Both the position numbers and the translations under genes were made by a program. 64,000 nucleotides of DNA. Origin: Microbacterium sp. AZCO. Its GTDB lineage: Bacteria > Actinomycetota > Actinomycetes > Actinomycetales > Microbacteriaceae. Within the stretch, counting starts at the first letter, position 1. Each line of letters starts with the position of its first letter. This document shows, piece after piece, positions 34,660-42,369 of this stretch. Below the pieces are notes generated by a model that saw only the letters and a list, made by a program, of their open reading frames with translations, searched no databases and had not been told where the DNA came from. The DNA is taken from NCBI RefSeq assembly GCF_039614715.1, contig NZ_CP154857.1, positions 3,968,001 through 4,032,000 of the forward strand. Direction: 5' to 3'.

Positions 34660-35898
34660 ATGGGCGCATTCGATTCCGATTTCCTCTGGGGAGTCGCCAC
34701 CGCCGGCCACCAGGTCGAGGGCGACAACGTCGACAGCGACATCTGGTTCCTCGAGAACACCGAGCCGTCGCTCTTCCGCGAGCGCAGCGGCCCGGCGTGC
34801 CGGAACTACGAGCGGTGGGCGGAGGACCTCGACATCGTCGCCGGCCTGGGCCTGTCCGCCTACCGGTTCTCCGTGGAGTGGTCCCGGGTCGAGCCGTCCC
34901 GCGGCGAGGTCTCGCAGGAGGCCCTCGATCACTACGAGCGGATCGTGGACGGATGCCTCGCCCGAGGCCTCGCGCCCGTCGTGACGTACAACCACTTCGT
35001 GGCTCCGCACTGGTTCTCCGCCGCGGGCTCGTGGCTCGGCGACGACGCGTCGGCGCTCTTCGCCGCGCAGTGCGCCCGCGTCACCGAGCGATTCGGTGAC
35101 CGCATCGCGCTCGGGGTGACCTTCAACGAGCCGAACCTCGAGCAGTTCCTGCACTCCAGCGGCCGCCTGCCCGGCTTCCTCGAGGGCGTCAAGACCGACA
35201 TGCTCTCCGCCGCGGCGGCCCGCGCCGGCAGCGACCGCTACTTCGCCGGCAACGTCATCCCCGCCGCTCTCCAGGCGGAGTTCCAGGACGCGCAGACGCG
35301 CGCGCACCGCGAGGCGAAGGCCGCGATCAAGGCGGTCCGTGCCGACCTGCCCGTCGGCCTGTCGATCGCGATCGCCGACGAGGTCGCCGTCGTCGGCGGT
35401 GAGGAGCGCCGGGACGCCAAGCGCGCCGTCGCCTACGACCACTGGCTGCGCGTCGCCGCCGCCGACGATTTCATCGGCGTGCAGAACTACGAGCGCATCG
35501 TGCACGGGCCCGACGGCGAGGTCATCGCGGAGGGACCGGTCAACGGCATGGGCACCGTCATCGAACCCGGCTCGCTGGCCGGCGCCGTGCGCTACGCCCA
35601 CGAGGTCTCGGGCGTTCCCGTGCTCGTCTCGGAGCACGGCATCCAGACCGATGACGACACGCAGCGCGCCGCGTTCATCCCTGCCGCGCTCGACCTCCTC
35701 TCGGACGAGATCGCGGCGGGCGTGCCGGTGCTCGGCTACTGCCACTGGACGCTCATGGACAACTTCGAGTGGATCTTCGGCTACGGACCCAAGCTCGGCC
35801 TGTTCTCCGTCGACCGCGTCACCTTCGAACGCACCGCCAAGCCGAGCGCGGCCGTGTACTCCGACTACGTCCGTGACGAGCGGGGCCTCGGAGACTGA
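34660..35898 (+). CDS. GH1 family beta-glycosidase
   Basis: A 412-residue cytoplasmic GH1 (beta/alpha)8 enzyme. Acid/base E157 in TFNEP; candidate nucleophile E325 sits in LVSEHG, where TENG is usual. HWTLMDNFEWIFGY near 362 binds the sugar. The start uses ATG after AAGGGAG; a longer frame upstream lacks support. A beta-glucosidase is the natural partner of alpha-rhamnosidase on rutin-type disaccharides. The altered nucleophile loop and short length hint at unusual aglycone or sugar specificity. Confidence 0.85.
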   Translation: MGAFDSDFLWGVATAGHQVEGDNVDSDIWFLENTEPSLFRERSGPACRNYERWAEDLDIVAGLGLSAYRFSVEWSRVEPSRGEVSQEALDHYERIVDGCLARGLAPVVTYNHFVAPHWFSAAGSWLGDDASALFAAQCARVTERFGDRIALGVTFNEPNLEQFLHSSGRLPGFLEGVKTDMLSAAAARAGSDRYFAGNVIPAALQAEFQDAQTRAHREAKAAIKAVRADLPVGLSIAIADEVAVVGGEERRDAKRAVAYDHWLRVAAADDFIGVQNYERIVHGPDGEVIAEGPVNGMGTVIEPGSLAGAVRYAHEVSGVPVLVSEHGIQTDDDTQRAAFIPAALDLLSDEIAAGVPVLGYCHWTLMDNFEWIFGYGPKLGLFSVDRVTFERTAKPSAAVYSDYVRDERGLGD

Positions 35899-35910
35899 CC
35901 GGACTGCCTT

Positions 35911-35927
35911 CCCGCGGGCTGCGCGGG
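35911..35927 (+). terminator. GC hairpin after GH1 gene
   Basis: CCCGCG-GGCTG-CGCGGG, 6-bp stem, 5-base loop, shortly after the GH1 stop. There is no T run, so this is a weak candidate. Confidence 0.3.
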
Positions 35928-35970
35928 TCGGGCACACTCGGGAGTGGCCGCACCCGACAGAGGAGTCACC

Positions 35971-37158
35971 GTGACCGCTCGTTCGCCTCAGGACCTCCGC
36001 AGCGCGGCCGATCTCCTCGCGCTCGACGACGACTTCGCCGACGCCGAGCGCCAGGTGCGTGACACGGTCCGCGACTTCGTCGACCGCCGCATCCGCCCCC
36101 ACATCGCCCGGTGGTTCGAGGACGCCGTCTTCCCCGTCGAGCTCGTCCCCGAGCTCGCCGAGCTCGGCCTCCTCGGCATGCACCTCGAGGGCTACGGCTG
36201 CGCGGGGCGCTCCGCGGTCGAGTACGGGCTCGCGATGCAGGAGCTGGAGGCGGGCGACTCCGGCATCCGCACGTTCGTCTCGGTGCAGGGGTCGCTCGCG
36301 ATGTCGGCGATCCACAAGCACGGCTCCGAGGCCCAGAAGCGGGCGTGGCTGCCGCGCATGGCACGAGGAGAGGCGATCGGATGCTTCGCCCTCACCGAGC
36401 CGACCGCGGGCTCCGATCCGTCGAGCATGGCCACGACGGCCCGCCTCGACGGCGGCGAATGGGTGCTGAACGGCGCCAAGCGCTGGATCGGCCTGGCGTC
36501 GATCGCCGAGATCGCAGTCGTGTGGGCGAAGACGGACGAGGGGATCCGGGGATTCCTCGTCCCCACCTCGACCCCGGGCTTCAGCGCCACGCCGATCGCG
36601 CCGAAGCTCTCGATGCGCGCGTCGGTGCAGTGCGACATCGCCCTCGACGACGTGCGCCTGCCCGAGGATGCCGTGCTGCCCGGCGCCGTCGGTCTGCGAG
36701 GCCCCTTCTCCTGCCTCAACGAGGCGCGCTACGGCATCGCGTGGGGCGCCGTCGGCGCTGCGCGCGACTGCTTCGAGCAGGCCCTCGGCTATGCGCTCGA
36801 GCGCACGCAGTTCGGGACGCCGCTCGCCGGCTACCAGCTCACTCAGCTCAAGCTCGTGGACTGGGCGCTCGAGATCCAGAAGGCCCAGCTGCTCGCCCTG
36901 CGGCTCGGCCGGCTGAAGGATGCCGGACGCCTCGAGCCGCACATGATCTCGGCCGCGAAGCTCAACAACACGCGCGCCGCCATCGACATCGCGCGCGACG
37001 CGCGCTCGGTGCTCGGCGGCAACGGCATCACCCTCGACTACTCGCCGATGCGTCACGCAGCGAACCTCGAGTCGGTGCGCACGTACGAGGGGACGGACGA
37101 GGTGCACACGCTCATCCTCGGACAGCGGATCACGGGCATACCGGCCTTTCGGGCGTGA
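35971..37158 (+). CDS. gcdH: Glutaryl-CoA dehydrogenase
   Basis: A 395-residue FAD acyl-CoA dehydrogenase. GTG start with AGGAG five bases upstream. Motifs GYGCAGRSAVEYGL, SVQGSLAM, CFALTEPTAGSDPSSM, ARYGIAWGAVGAA, the catalytic Glu in RTYEGTDEVH and the C-terminal ITGIPAF follow the glutaryl-CoA dehydrogenase pattern closely. It oxidises and decarboxylates glutaryl-CoA to crotonyl-CoA in lysine/tryptophan or aromatic breakdown, passing electrons to an electron-transfer flavoprotein. It stands alone, without other pathway genes in view. Confidence 0.85.
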   Translation: MTARSPQDLRSAADLLALDDDFADAERQVRDTVRDFVDRRIRPHIARWFEDAVFPVELVPELAELGLLGMHLEGYGCAGRSAVEYGLAMQELEAGDSGIRTFVSVQGSLAMSAIHKHGSEAQKRAWLPRMARGEAIGCFALTEPTAGSDPSSMATTARLDGGEWVLNGAKRWIGLASIAEIAVVWAKTDEGIRGFLVPTSTPGFSATPIAPKLSMRASVQCDIALDDVRLPEDAVLPGAVGLRGPFSCLNEARYGIAWGAVGAARDCFEQALGYALERTQFGTPLAGYQLTQLKLVDWALEIQKAQLLALRLGRLKDAGRLEPHMISAAKLNNTRAAIDIARDARSVLGGNGITLDYSPMRHAANLESVRTYEGTDEVHTLILGQRITGIPAFRA

Positions 37159-37166
37159 TCGTTCGT

Positions 37167-37182
37167 GCAACCTCAGGGTTGC
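37167..37182. promoter_or_regulatory. ArsR operator 1 (GCAAC-N6-GTTGC)
   Basis: GCAACCTCAGGGTTGC, a 16-bp inverted repeat. First of three in the leader of the AHSA1/ArsR operon. Confidence 0.65.
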
Positions 37183-37199
37183 TTGTCGGGGAAGGTTGT

Positions 37200-37215
37200 G
37201 CAACTCTGGGGTTGC
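37200..37215. promoter_or_regulatory. ArsR operator 2 (GCAAC-N6-GTTGC)
   Basis: GCAACTCTGGGGTTGC; centre 33 bp from site 1, about three helical turns. Confidence 0.65.
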
Positions 37216-37223
37216 TCAGTTCT

Positions 37224-37239
37224 GCAACTCAAAAGTTGC
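37224..37239. promoter_or_regulatory. ArsR operator 3 (GCAAC-N6-GTTGC)
   Basis: GCAACTCAAAAGTTGC, the most symmetrical copy (GCAACT/AGTTGC), centre 24 bp from site 2 and 27 bases before the ATG. Confidence 0.65.
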
Positions 37240-37265
37240 AATCAACCCCGAGAGGAACCATCATC

Positions 37266-37745
37266 ATGAGCATGACCGCCAACCCCGAGTCCGTCGTCGA
37301 CGAGGGACAGTTCGCCGTCCGGCGCAGCATTCGCATCGCAGCCTCCGTCGAGAAGGTGTGGGAGGCCGTGACGGAACCCGCGCACATCTCGCAGTGGTTC
37401 GGCATCGCCGAGTTCGCCGGTGCGGGCGCCGGCGCGACCGGCACTCTGACCTTCGAGGGCTACGGGACCATCCCCGTCCGCGTCGAGGCGTTCGACCCGT
37501 TCCGCTCGGTGACGTACCGCTGGGGCAACGACGACGCGCTCGGCACGCCGCCGGCCGAGGTCGACCCCGAGCGCTCGACGGCCTTCACCTTCACGCTCGA
37601 GCCCGTCGACGGCGGCACGCGGCTGACCGTCGTCGAGAGCGGGTTCGAGAACACCTCCGATCCGCGCGCCAACCTCGAGTCGCACCGCACGGGGTGGAAC
37701 GAGGAGCTCGACAAGCTGGTCGCCCTGCTCGAGAGCGGCTCATGA
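37266..37745 (+). CDS. SRPBCC/AHSA1-family protein
   Basis: A 159-residue START/Bet v1-fold protein. VRRSIRIAASVEKVWEAVTEPAHISQWFG at the N-terminus and WNEELDKLVALLES at the C-terminus are the AHSA1 pattern. Family members bind hydrophobic ligands and are very often paired with an ArsR repressor. The ATG lies downstream of GAGAGGA. The stop overlaps the ArsR start by 4 bp. Confidence 0.85.
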   Translation: MSMTANPESVVDEGQFAVRRSIRIAASVEKVWEAVTEPAHISQWFGIAEFAGAGAGATGTLTFEGYGTIPVRVEAFDPFRSVTYRWGNDDALGTPPAEVDPERSTAFTFTLEPVDGGTRLTVVESGFENTSDPRANLESHRTGWNEELDKLVALLESGS

Positions 37746-38059
37746 CGACAGAGACCCTGGTCGCCGTGTTCGCCGCCCTGGGCGACGAGACCCGGTGGAG
37801 CATCCTGGCGGCGCTCGGCGAGGGGGATGCCTCGGCGTCCGCCCTCGCCGGGCGCCTGCCCGTCACCCGCCAGGCCATCGCCAAGCACCTCGCCGTGCTC
37901 GAGCAGGTCGGGCTCGTCGAGTCGGTGCGGGTCGGCCGCGAGGTGCGGTTCCGGGTCGTCGGCGCCGAGCTGAGCGCGACCGCCCGCCGCCTCGACGCCG
38001 TCGGCGCCGAGTGGGACCGCCGCCTCGCCGCCATCAAGCGCATCGCCGAGGGGCTGTAG
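37742..38059 (+). CDS. ArsR-family regulator
   Basis: A 105-residue winged-helix repressor: ALGDETRWSILAALGEGDASASALAGRLPVTRQAIAKHLAVLEQVGLV is the ArsR core. It lacks the cysteines of metal-sensing ArsR proteins, so it likely senses an organic ligand, perhaps one bound by the AHSA1 partner. Three copies of a 16-bp palindrome upstream of the operon are its probable autoregulatory sites. Confidence 0.85.
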   Translation: MTTETLVAVFAALGDETRWSILAALGEGDASASALAGRLPVTRQAIAKHLAVLEQVGLVESVRVGREVRFRVVGAELSATARRLDAVGAEWDRRLAAIKRIAEGL

Positions 38060-38099
38060 GGCGCCACTCCGCTGCCGAGCCCGCCGCGGCGCCGCCGGG

Positions 38100-39314
38100 C
38101 TACGACAGCTCGGCAGCCGGCGGGGCGGCCGGCGACTCCCGGCGTGCGCCGGCCCGCTCGACTCCCGCGAGCACGAGCACCGCGAGGCACAGGATGCCGA
38201 GCACCGGCGCCGCGACCTCGACGGCGCTCGGCAGGCCGATGCTCGTCGCCAGTGCGCCGGCGCCGATCGCGGCGATCGCCTGGCCGAGGTACGAGAAGAG
38301 ATACAGGAGCGACAGCGTCGCGCCCCGGTGCTGCGCGGGCGCCGCGCGATTGATGAGACCGAGCCCGCCCGTGAAGGCGAACGAGTAGCCGACGCCGCCG
38401 ACGAGGCACCACGCGAGCATCGCGATGATCGAGCCGGTCGCGCTCGCGAGCGCCATGATGCCCAGGCCCGCGATGGACACGAGTGCTCCCACGACCACTG
38501 CCGTGTGCGCCGGCACCCGGGTGAGCAGGAGCGCGGTCACGCCGATCGTGAGCGATGACGTGCCGAGCAGGATGCCGATGACCAGCGCATCGGTCGTGCC
38601 GGTGAGCTGGCGCGCCATGTCGGCGCCGAGAGACAGGAAGATCGCGCCGACGGCGTAGGCGACCGTGACCGACAGGGTCGCGAGGACGAAGGGGCGCAGC
38701 ATCCCTCCCGGAAGCCGTGGCGCGGCGAATGACCACGACCGGCCGGTCGCGCCGTCGCGCGGCGTGAACCAGTTGAGCGCGAACGTGACGGCGGCGAGGG
38801 CGAAGAGCACGCCGAAGCTGACGACGAGGGGCAGCGGAGCGTACTGCGCCAGCACGCCCGAGACGACGAGGGCGGCAGTGAGTCCCGTGGACGTCGACAC
38901 CGTCGTGAGCGAGCTCGGCAGGCGAGGGTTGGAGGTGAAGTTCTGCTCGACGAGCGCGGCGCTCGCGGCGCCGAGCGCGAAGCCCGTCCCGACGCCCTGC
39001 AGCACGCGTCCCGCGAGCAGGAATCCGACGTTGGGTGCGACCGCGAAGACGAGGGCGGATGCCGCGATGAGGGCGACCCCGATGAGGATCGCCCGCCGCC
39101 GGCCGATCGTGTCGGAGATGCTGCCGAAGAAGAACAGCACGACGAGGAGTGCGAGGGGATACATGCCGAAGACGAGCGTCGTCACGGCCGGGGTGAGTCC
39201 CCACTCGGCGGCGTAGATCGGGTACAGCACGCTCGGGGCGCCGCTCGCCCAGAGGCAGAGCGCGAGGACGAGGGAGGCGGACCAGAAGGCGCCGCGACGG
39301 CCGAAGGTCTTCAT
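38100..39314 (-). CDS. MFS efflux transporter
   Basis: A 404-residue major facilitator protein with about 12 transmembrane helices. The loop after helix 2 reads GSISDTIGRRRAI, the MFS signature, and helix 4-5 carries GRVLQGVGTGFALGAA. Divergent from an HxlR regulator over 46 bp, an arrangement usual for drug or quinone efflux. A -10 box six bases from its ATG predicts a leaderless mRNA. Confidence 0.85.
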   Translation of the reverse strand: MKTFGRRGAFWSASLVLALCLWASGAPSVLYPIYAAEWGLTPAVTTLVFGMYPLALLVVLFFFGSISDTIGRRRAILIGVALIAASALVFAVAPNVGFLLAGRVLQGVGTGFALGAASAALVEQNFTSNPRLPSSLTTVSTSTGLTAALVVSGVLAQYAPLPLVVSFGVLFALAAVTFALNWFTPRDGATGRSWSFAAPRLPGGMLRPFVLATLSVTVAYAVGAIFLSLGADMARQLTGTTDALVIGILLGTSSLTIGVTALLLTRVPAHTAVVVGALVSIAGLGIMALASATGSIIAMLAWCLVGGVGYSFAFTGGLGLINRAAPAQHRGATLSLLYLFSYLGQAIAAIGAGALATSIGLPSAVEVAAPVLGILCLAVLVLAGVERAGARRESPAAPPAAELS

Positions 39315-39320
39315 TCCGCG

Positions 39321-39326
39321 AGTCTA
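39321..39326 (-). promoter_or_regulatory. Leaderless -10 box for MFS gene
   Basis: Minus strand TAGACT, CGCGGA, ATG: exact six-base spacing, no ribosome site. Confidence 0.55.
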
Positions 39327-39328
39327 GC

Positions 39329-39341
39329 TTGGAAAATCCAA
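39329..39341. promoter_or_regulatory. HxlR operator between divergent genes
   Basis: TTGGA-AAA-TCCAA, a perfect palindrome midway between the two -10 boxes; one bound dimer could control both genes. Confidence 0.6.
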
Positions 39342-39348
39342 CTCAGCG

Positions 39349-39354
39349 TAGGAT
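39349..39354 (+). promoter_or_regulatory. Leaderless -10 box for HxlR gene
   Basis: TAGGAT, GGAGCC, ATG: six-base spacing. Confidence 0.55.
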
Positions 39355-39360
39355 GGAGCC

Positions 39361-39822
39361 ATGGAGAAGTCCGAGCCGGTCTGCCAGATCGTCCGCACGC
39401 TCGACGTCATCGGCGAGAAGTGGGCGCTGCTGATCGTGCGCAACGCCCTGCGCGGTCAGACGCGCTTCTCGGAGTTCCGCGACGGCCTCGGCGCGCCGAG
39501 CGACGTCCTGACCGACCGCCTCGCGAAGCTCGTGGCCCACGGCATCCTCGAGAAGAGCACGTACCGCGAGCCCGGCGAGCGCGCACGGCCCGAGTACCGG
39601 CTGACACCCCGTGGCGAGGCTCTGCGTGTCGTGCTCGCGGCGATGATCCAATGGGGCGACGAGTTCAACCCCGCACCGCAGGGCCGCTCGGCGTATCTCG
39701 TCGATGCGAAGGACGACCGCCGCCTGCGCGTCGCCTACCTCGACGACAGCGGAGCGGAGGTCGACCGCGGTGAGGTCGCGATCGCGCCCGGACCCGCCGC
39801 CACGACGACCTGGGTTTACTGA
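39361..39822 (+). CDS. HxlR-family regulator
   Basis: A 153-residue regulator. The N-terminal CQIVRTLDVIGEKWALLIVRNAL with a single Cys (C8) and the winged helix SDVLTDRLAKLVAHGIL are diagnostic of HxlR/MarR-like proteins that sense aldehydes or quinones by Cys modification. The C-terminal extension of about 45 residues is a small beta domain. Probably represses the divergent MFS gene. Its stop overlaps the convergent hydrolase stop by 7 bp. Confidence 0.85.
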   Translation: MEKSEPVCQIVRTLDVIGEKWALLIVRNALRGQTRFSEFRDGLGAPSDVLTDRLAKLVAHGILEKSTYREPGERARPEYRLTPRGEALRVVLAAMIQWGDEFNPAPQGRSAYLVDAKDDRRLRVAYLDDSGAEVDRGEVAIAPGPAATTTWVY

Positions 39823-40619
39823 CCCGGCTCAGCGCCGAGGTACTCGATCGCCGTGCGGCGGAAGTCGCGCGAGCCCGGCGCATTGAAGTGGTGGCGCCCT
39901 GGGATCTCGAAGAACGTCCCGTTCGGCGTCGCCTCGGCGAGAAGTCTGGACCGCTCGAGGATCGCATCCTCCGACCCGGTCGCGAAGAGGATGGGCTGCT
40001 GCGGCGGGTGCGCGAGGTCGGGGTCGCTGTCGCCGAGACGCATGCCCTCGCCGAGTGCGATGAGGGCGCGGAGGTCGTTCGTCTCGACGCGCTCCGCGAG
40101 GGTGATGTAGTTCATCGTGACGCGGTCGGTGACGGGGGTGCCGTCATCCGCGTACGCGCGCGCCTGGTCCAGCTGCATGCGCGCGAGCGGACGGCCGTCC
40201 GGGATGCCGCCGAGAACGGCCCTCGTCACCCGGTCGCCGCACTCGAGGGCGAACTGCCACCCGACCCGCGCGCCGAGCGAGTAGCCGACGTAGATGGCAC
40301 TGTCGATGAGGTAGGTGTCGAGCACGATCTGGAGGTCGGCGACGAGAGCGGGCATGGAGTACTGCCGCGGGTCGTGGGGCTTGTCGCTCGCGCCGTGTCC
40401 GCGCTGATCGACGCCCAGCACGCGGAAGCCCGCGCGCAGGAGGTCGCGCACCCAGCCGGTGCTCACCCAGTTGTCCTTGCAGCTCGACGCGAAGCCGTGC
40501 ACGCACAGGACGGTCGGGGCATCCGGGTCCCCCCAGCTGTACGTGGCGATGCGATCGCCTTCCGCGGACATGATGAACGTCGGCGGCGGGACCTCTGTGA
40601 CGAGCGATGGGATCTCCAT
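39816..40619 (-). CDS. Alpha/beta hydrolase
   Basis: A 267-residue alpha/beta hydrolase: LCVHGFASS oxyanion region at 38-46, VDQRGHGASDKP, nucleophile S114 in GYSLGARVG, and the C-terminal GRHHFNAPG with the catalytic His. ATG has GGAGG eight bases upstream. The frame could extend 85 codons further back, but that part is Arg/Pro/Ser-rich and unsupported. Lone gene; substrate unknown. Confidence 0.8.
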   Translation of the reverse strand: MEIPSLVTEVPPPTFIMSAEGDRIATYSWGDPDAPTVLCVHGFASSCKDNWVSTGWVRDLLRAGFRVLGVDQRGHGASDKPHDPRQYSMPALVADLQIVLDTYLIDSAIYVGYSLGARVGWQFALECGDRVTRAVLGGIPDGRPLARMQLDQARAYADDGTPVTDRVTMNYITLAERVETNDLRALIALGEGMRLGDSDPDLAHPPQQPILFATGSEDAILERSRLLAEATPNGTFFEIPGRHHFNAPGSRDFRRTAIEYLGAEPGQ

Positions 40620-40668
40620 CCCACCATCCTCCCGCGCCATCACGCGCGGGAGGACGGAGGGACAAGGG

Positions 40669-42369
40669 TCAGCGTCGGCCGGGCCCGCCGCCCATCCCTC
40701 CCGCGAGGGCCGTCCCCTCGGTCGCCGTCGCGGCGGAGGAGCCGTTGACGCCGAAGGAGTAGGTGGCGCCGTCGACGATGTCGGGCGACGTGTAGACGAC
40801 CGTGGCGTAGTCCTTCTCGGCGGTGAAGGATGCGACGACGGCGCCCGAGGCATCGGTGATCTGGATCCGGTCACCCGCCGAGCCGCTCACCGACGCGGCC
40901 ACCCACTGCTGCGCGGAGGACGGATCGGGCGTCTCGGCCATGCCGGCGCTTCCGAGCGCCACGACGGTGCCGCCCGTCACGGTGAGGCCGCCGTTCGTGT
41001 CGAGCGCGCCGTTGCCCTGGCCGGTCGGGCCGTACACGACCGTGTCGCCGCCCGAGATGGTCATCGAGCCGTTGGAGTCGAGCCCGTCGCCCTGTGCCGA
41101 GACGGTGAGGGTGCCGCCCGAGATGACGAGCGTCTCGCCCCCATCGGCCATGCTTCCGCCGCCCTGGCCGCCGCCTGAGCCGCTCGAGCCGGCGCTCGCG
41201 TTGACGCCGTCGTCATCGGAGGTCACCGAGACGGTGCCGCCCGAGATCGCGATGTCCTTGCCTTCGAGGCCCTCGGAGGACTTCGCGACCGTGACGTCGC
41301 CGGCCCGGATCTCGAGGGTCGCCTCCGCGTGCATGCCGTCGTCGCCCGAGCTCAGCCGGGCTGTGCCGCCTCCGATGCCGACCGAGCCGTCGGAGTGGAT
41401 CGCGTCGTCGGCCGCATCGACCGTCACGTCGCCGCCGTCGATCGCGACGACGACTCCCGCGACGATGCCCTTCGCGCCGTCGGAGCCGGTCGTCGTCAGG
41501 TCGACGGTGCCGTCCGTCACGACGACGTCCGTCGCGGCCGTGAGACCGTCGTCTCCGCTCGTCGCCGTGATCGCACCGCCCGAGATCGCGATGTAGCCGG
41601 CCGCCGCGTCCTGGTCGTCGTCGCTCTTGAGGGCGTCTCCGCCCGCGGTGACGTCGATCGTGCCGCCCTCGACGACGAGCGCGTCCTTGCCGCGCAGTCC
41701 GTCATCGGCCGCGTCGACCGTGATCGTGCCGGAGAGGATCGCGAGGTCGTCGGTGCTCGCGATGCCGTCGTTGCCGTTGCCCCTCACCTCGAGCGAGCCC
41801 GTGCCCGTGATGGTGAGGTCGGCGTCGGCGTAGATGGCGGCGTTCGCCGAGGCGTCGTCGGCGTAGGACGAGGCATCCGACACCGTATTGCTCGTGCCGT
41901 CGGCGAGTGAGATCGCGACGTCGTCCGCCGTCTGCACGTCGATTGCGGGTCCGGCGGTGTTCGCGATCGACGCGTCGTCGAGGATGAGCACGACCTGCGC
42001 GTCGTCGGGCGCCGCGACGACGACGGAGCCGTCGAGCGAGCCGCTCAGCCGGTAGACGCCCGCCGTAGTGATCGTCACGGTGGAGCCGTCGATCTCGACG
42101 CCCGAGCCGGAGGACGGCGACGAGAGGTCGACATCGACGGCATCCGACGCCGACCACTCGTCGTCCCGCACGACCGTCGCGTCCGCATCCGCGGCGAGCA
42201 CCGCGTCGGCCGCGAGGTCGGAGTCGATCGTCACCGTCGCCTGCGTCGTGGCCGAGCCCGAGTCCGAGACCGAGGCGGGCGAGGTCGTGGCGGTGGTCGT
42301 CGCGCAGCCGGAGAGCACGAGTCCCGCGATCGCGAGGGGGATGACGGGCAGGATCAGGCGGCGGCGCAT
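40669..42369 (-). CDS. Beta-helix carbohydrate-binding lipoprotein (Cthe_2159-like)
   Basis: A 566-residue lipoprotein with lipobox LSGC (Cys about 22). The body is a run of short beta-helix turns rich in Gly, Asp and Thr with recurring DDG and SGGT units (GDDGLTA, GDDGMHAE, SDDDGVNA), typical of calcium-binding right-handed beta-helix proteins such as Cthe_2159, which bind polygalacturonate. It ends in GMGGGPGRR. The ATG has AGAGGAG five bases upstream and lies inside the end of the VTC gene (16-bp overlap). Last gene of a five-gene surface operon; likely displays or binds an acidic polymer at the cell surface. Confidence 0.75.
   Translation of the reverse strand: MRRRLILPVIPLAIAGLVLSGCATTTATTSPASVSDSGSATTQATVTIDSDLAADAVLAADADATVVRDDEWSASDAVDVDLSSPSSGSGVEIDGSTVTITTAGVYRLSGSLDGSVVVAAPDDAQVVLILDDASIANTAGPAIDVQTADDVAISLADGTSNTVSDASSYADDASANAAIYADADLTITGTGSLEVRGNGNDGIASTDDLAILSGTITVDAADDGLRGKDALVVEGGTIDVTAGGDALKSDDDQDAAAGYIAISGGAITATSGDDGLTAATDVVVTDGTVDLTTTGSDGAKGIVAGVVVAIDGGDVTVDAADDAIHSDGSVGIGGGTARLSSGDDGMHAEATLEIRAGDVTVAKSSEGLEGKDIAISGGTVSVTSDDDGVNASAGSSGSGGGQGGGSMADGGETLVISGGTLTVSAQGDGLDSNGSMTISGGDTVVYGPTGQGNGALDTNGGLTVTGGTVVALGSAGMAETPDPSSAQQWVAASVSGSAGDRIQITDASGAVVASFTAEKDYATVVYTSPDIVDGATYSFGVNGSSAATATEGTALAGGMGGGPGRR

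Noticed and set aside
35911-35927. The GC hairpin after GH1 as a sure rho-independent terminator
   Set aside because: There is no T run and such short GC stems are common by chance in this DNA; kept only as a weak candidate.
39816-40874. An 85-codon N-terminal extension of the alpha/beta hydrolase
   Set aside because: It is Arg/Pro/Ser-rich, lies over the antisense of the next gene and lacks a ribosome site; the ATG at 40619 has GGAGG.
41597-42300. Repetitive Asp/Gly-rich sequence as a possible tandem DNA repeat or CRISPR
   Set aside because: Repeats are at protein level only (beta-helix turns); the DNA is not repeated with fixed spacing and no spacers exist.
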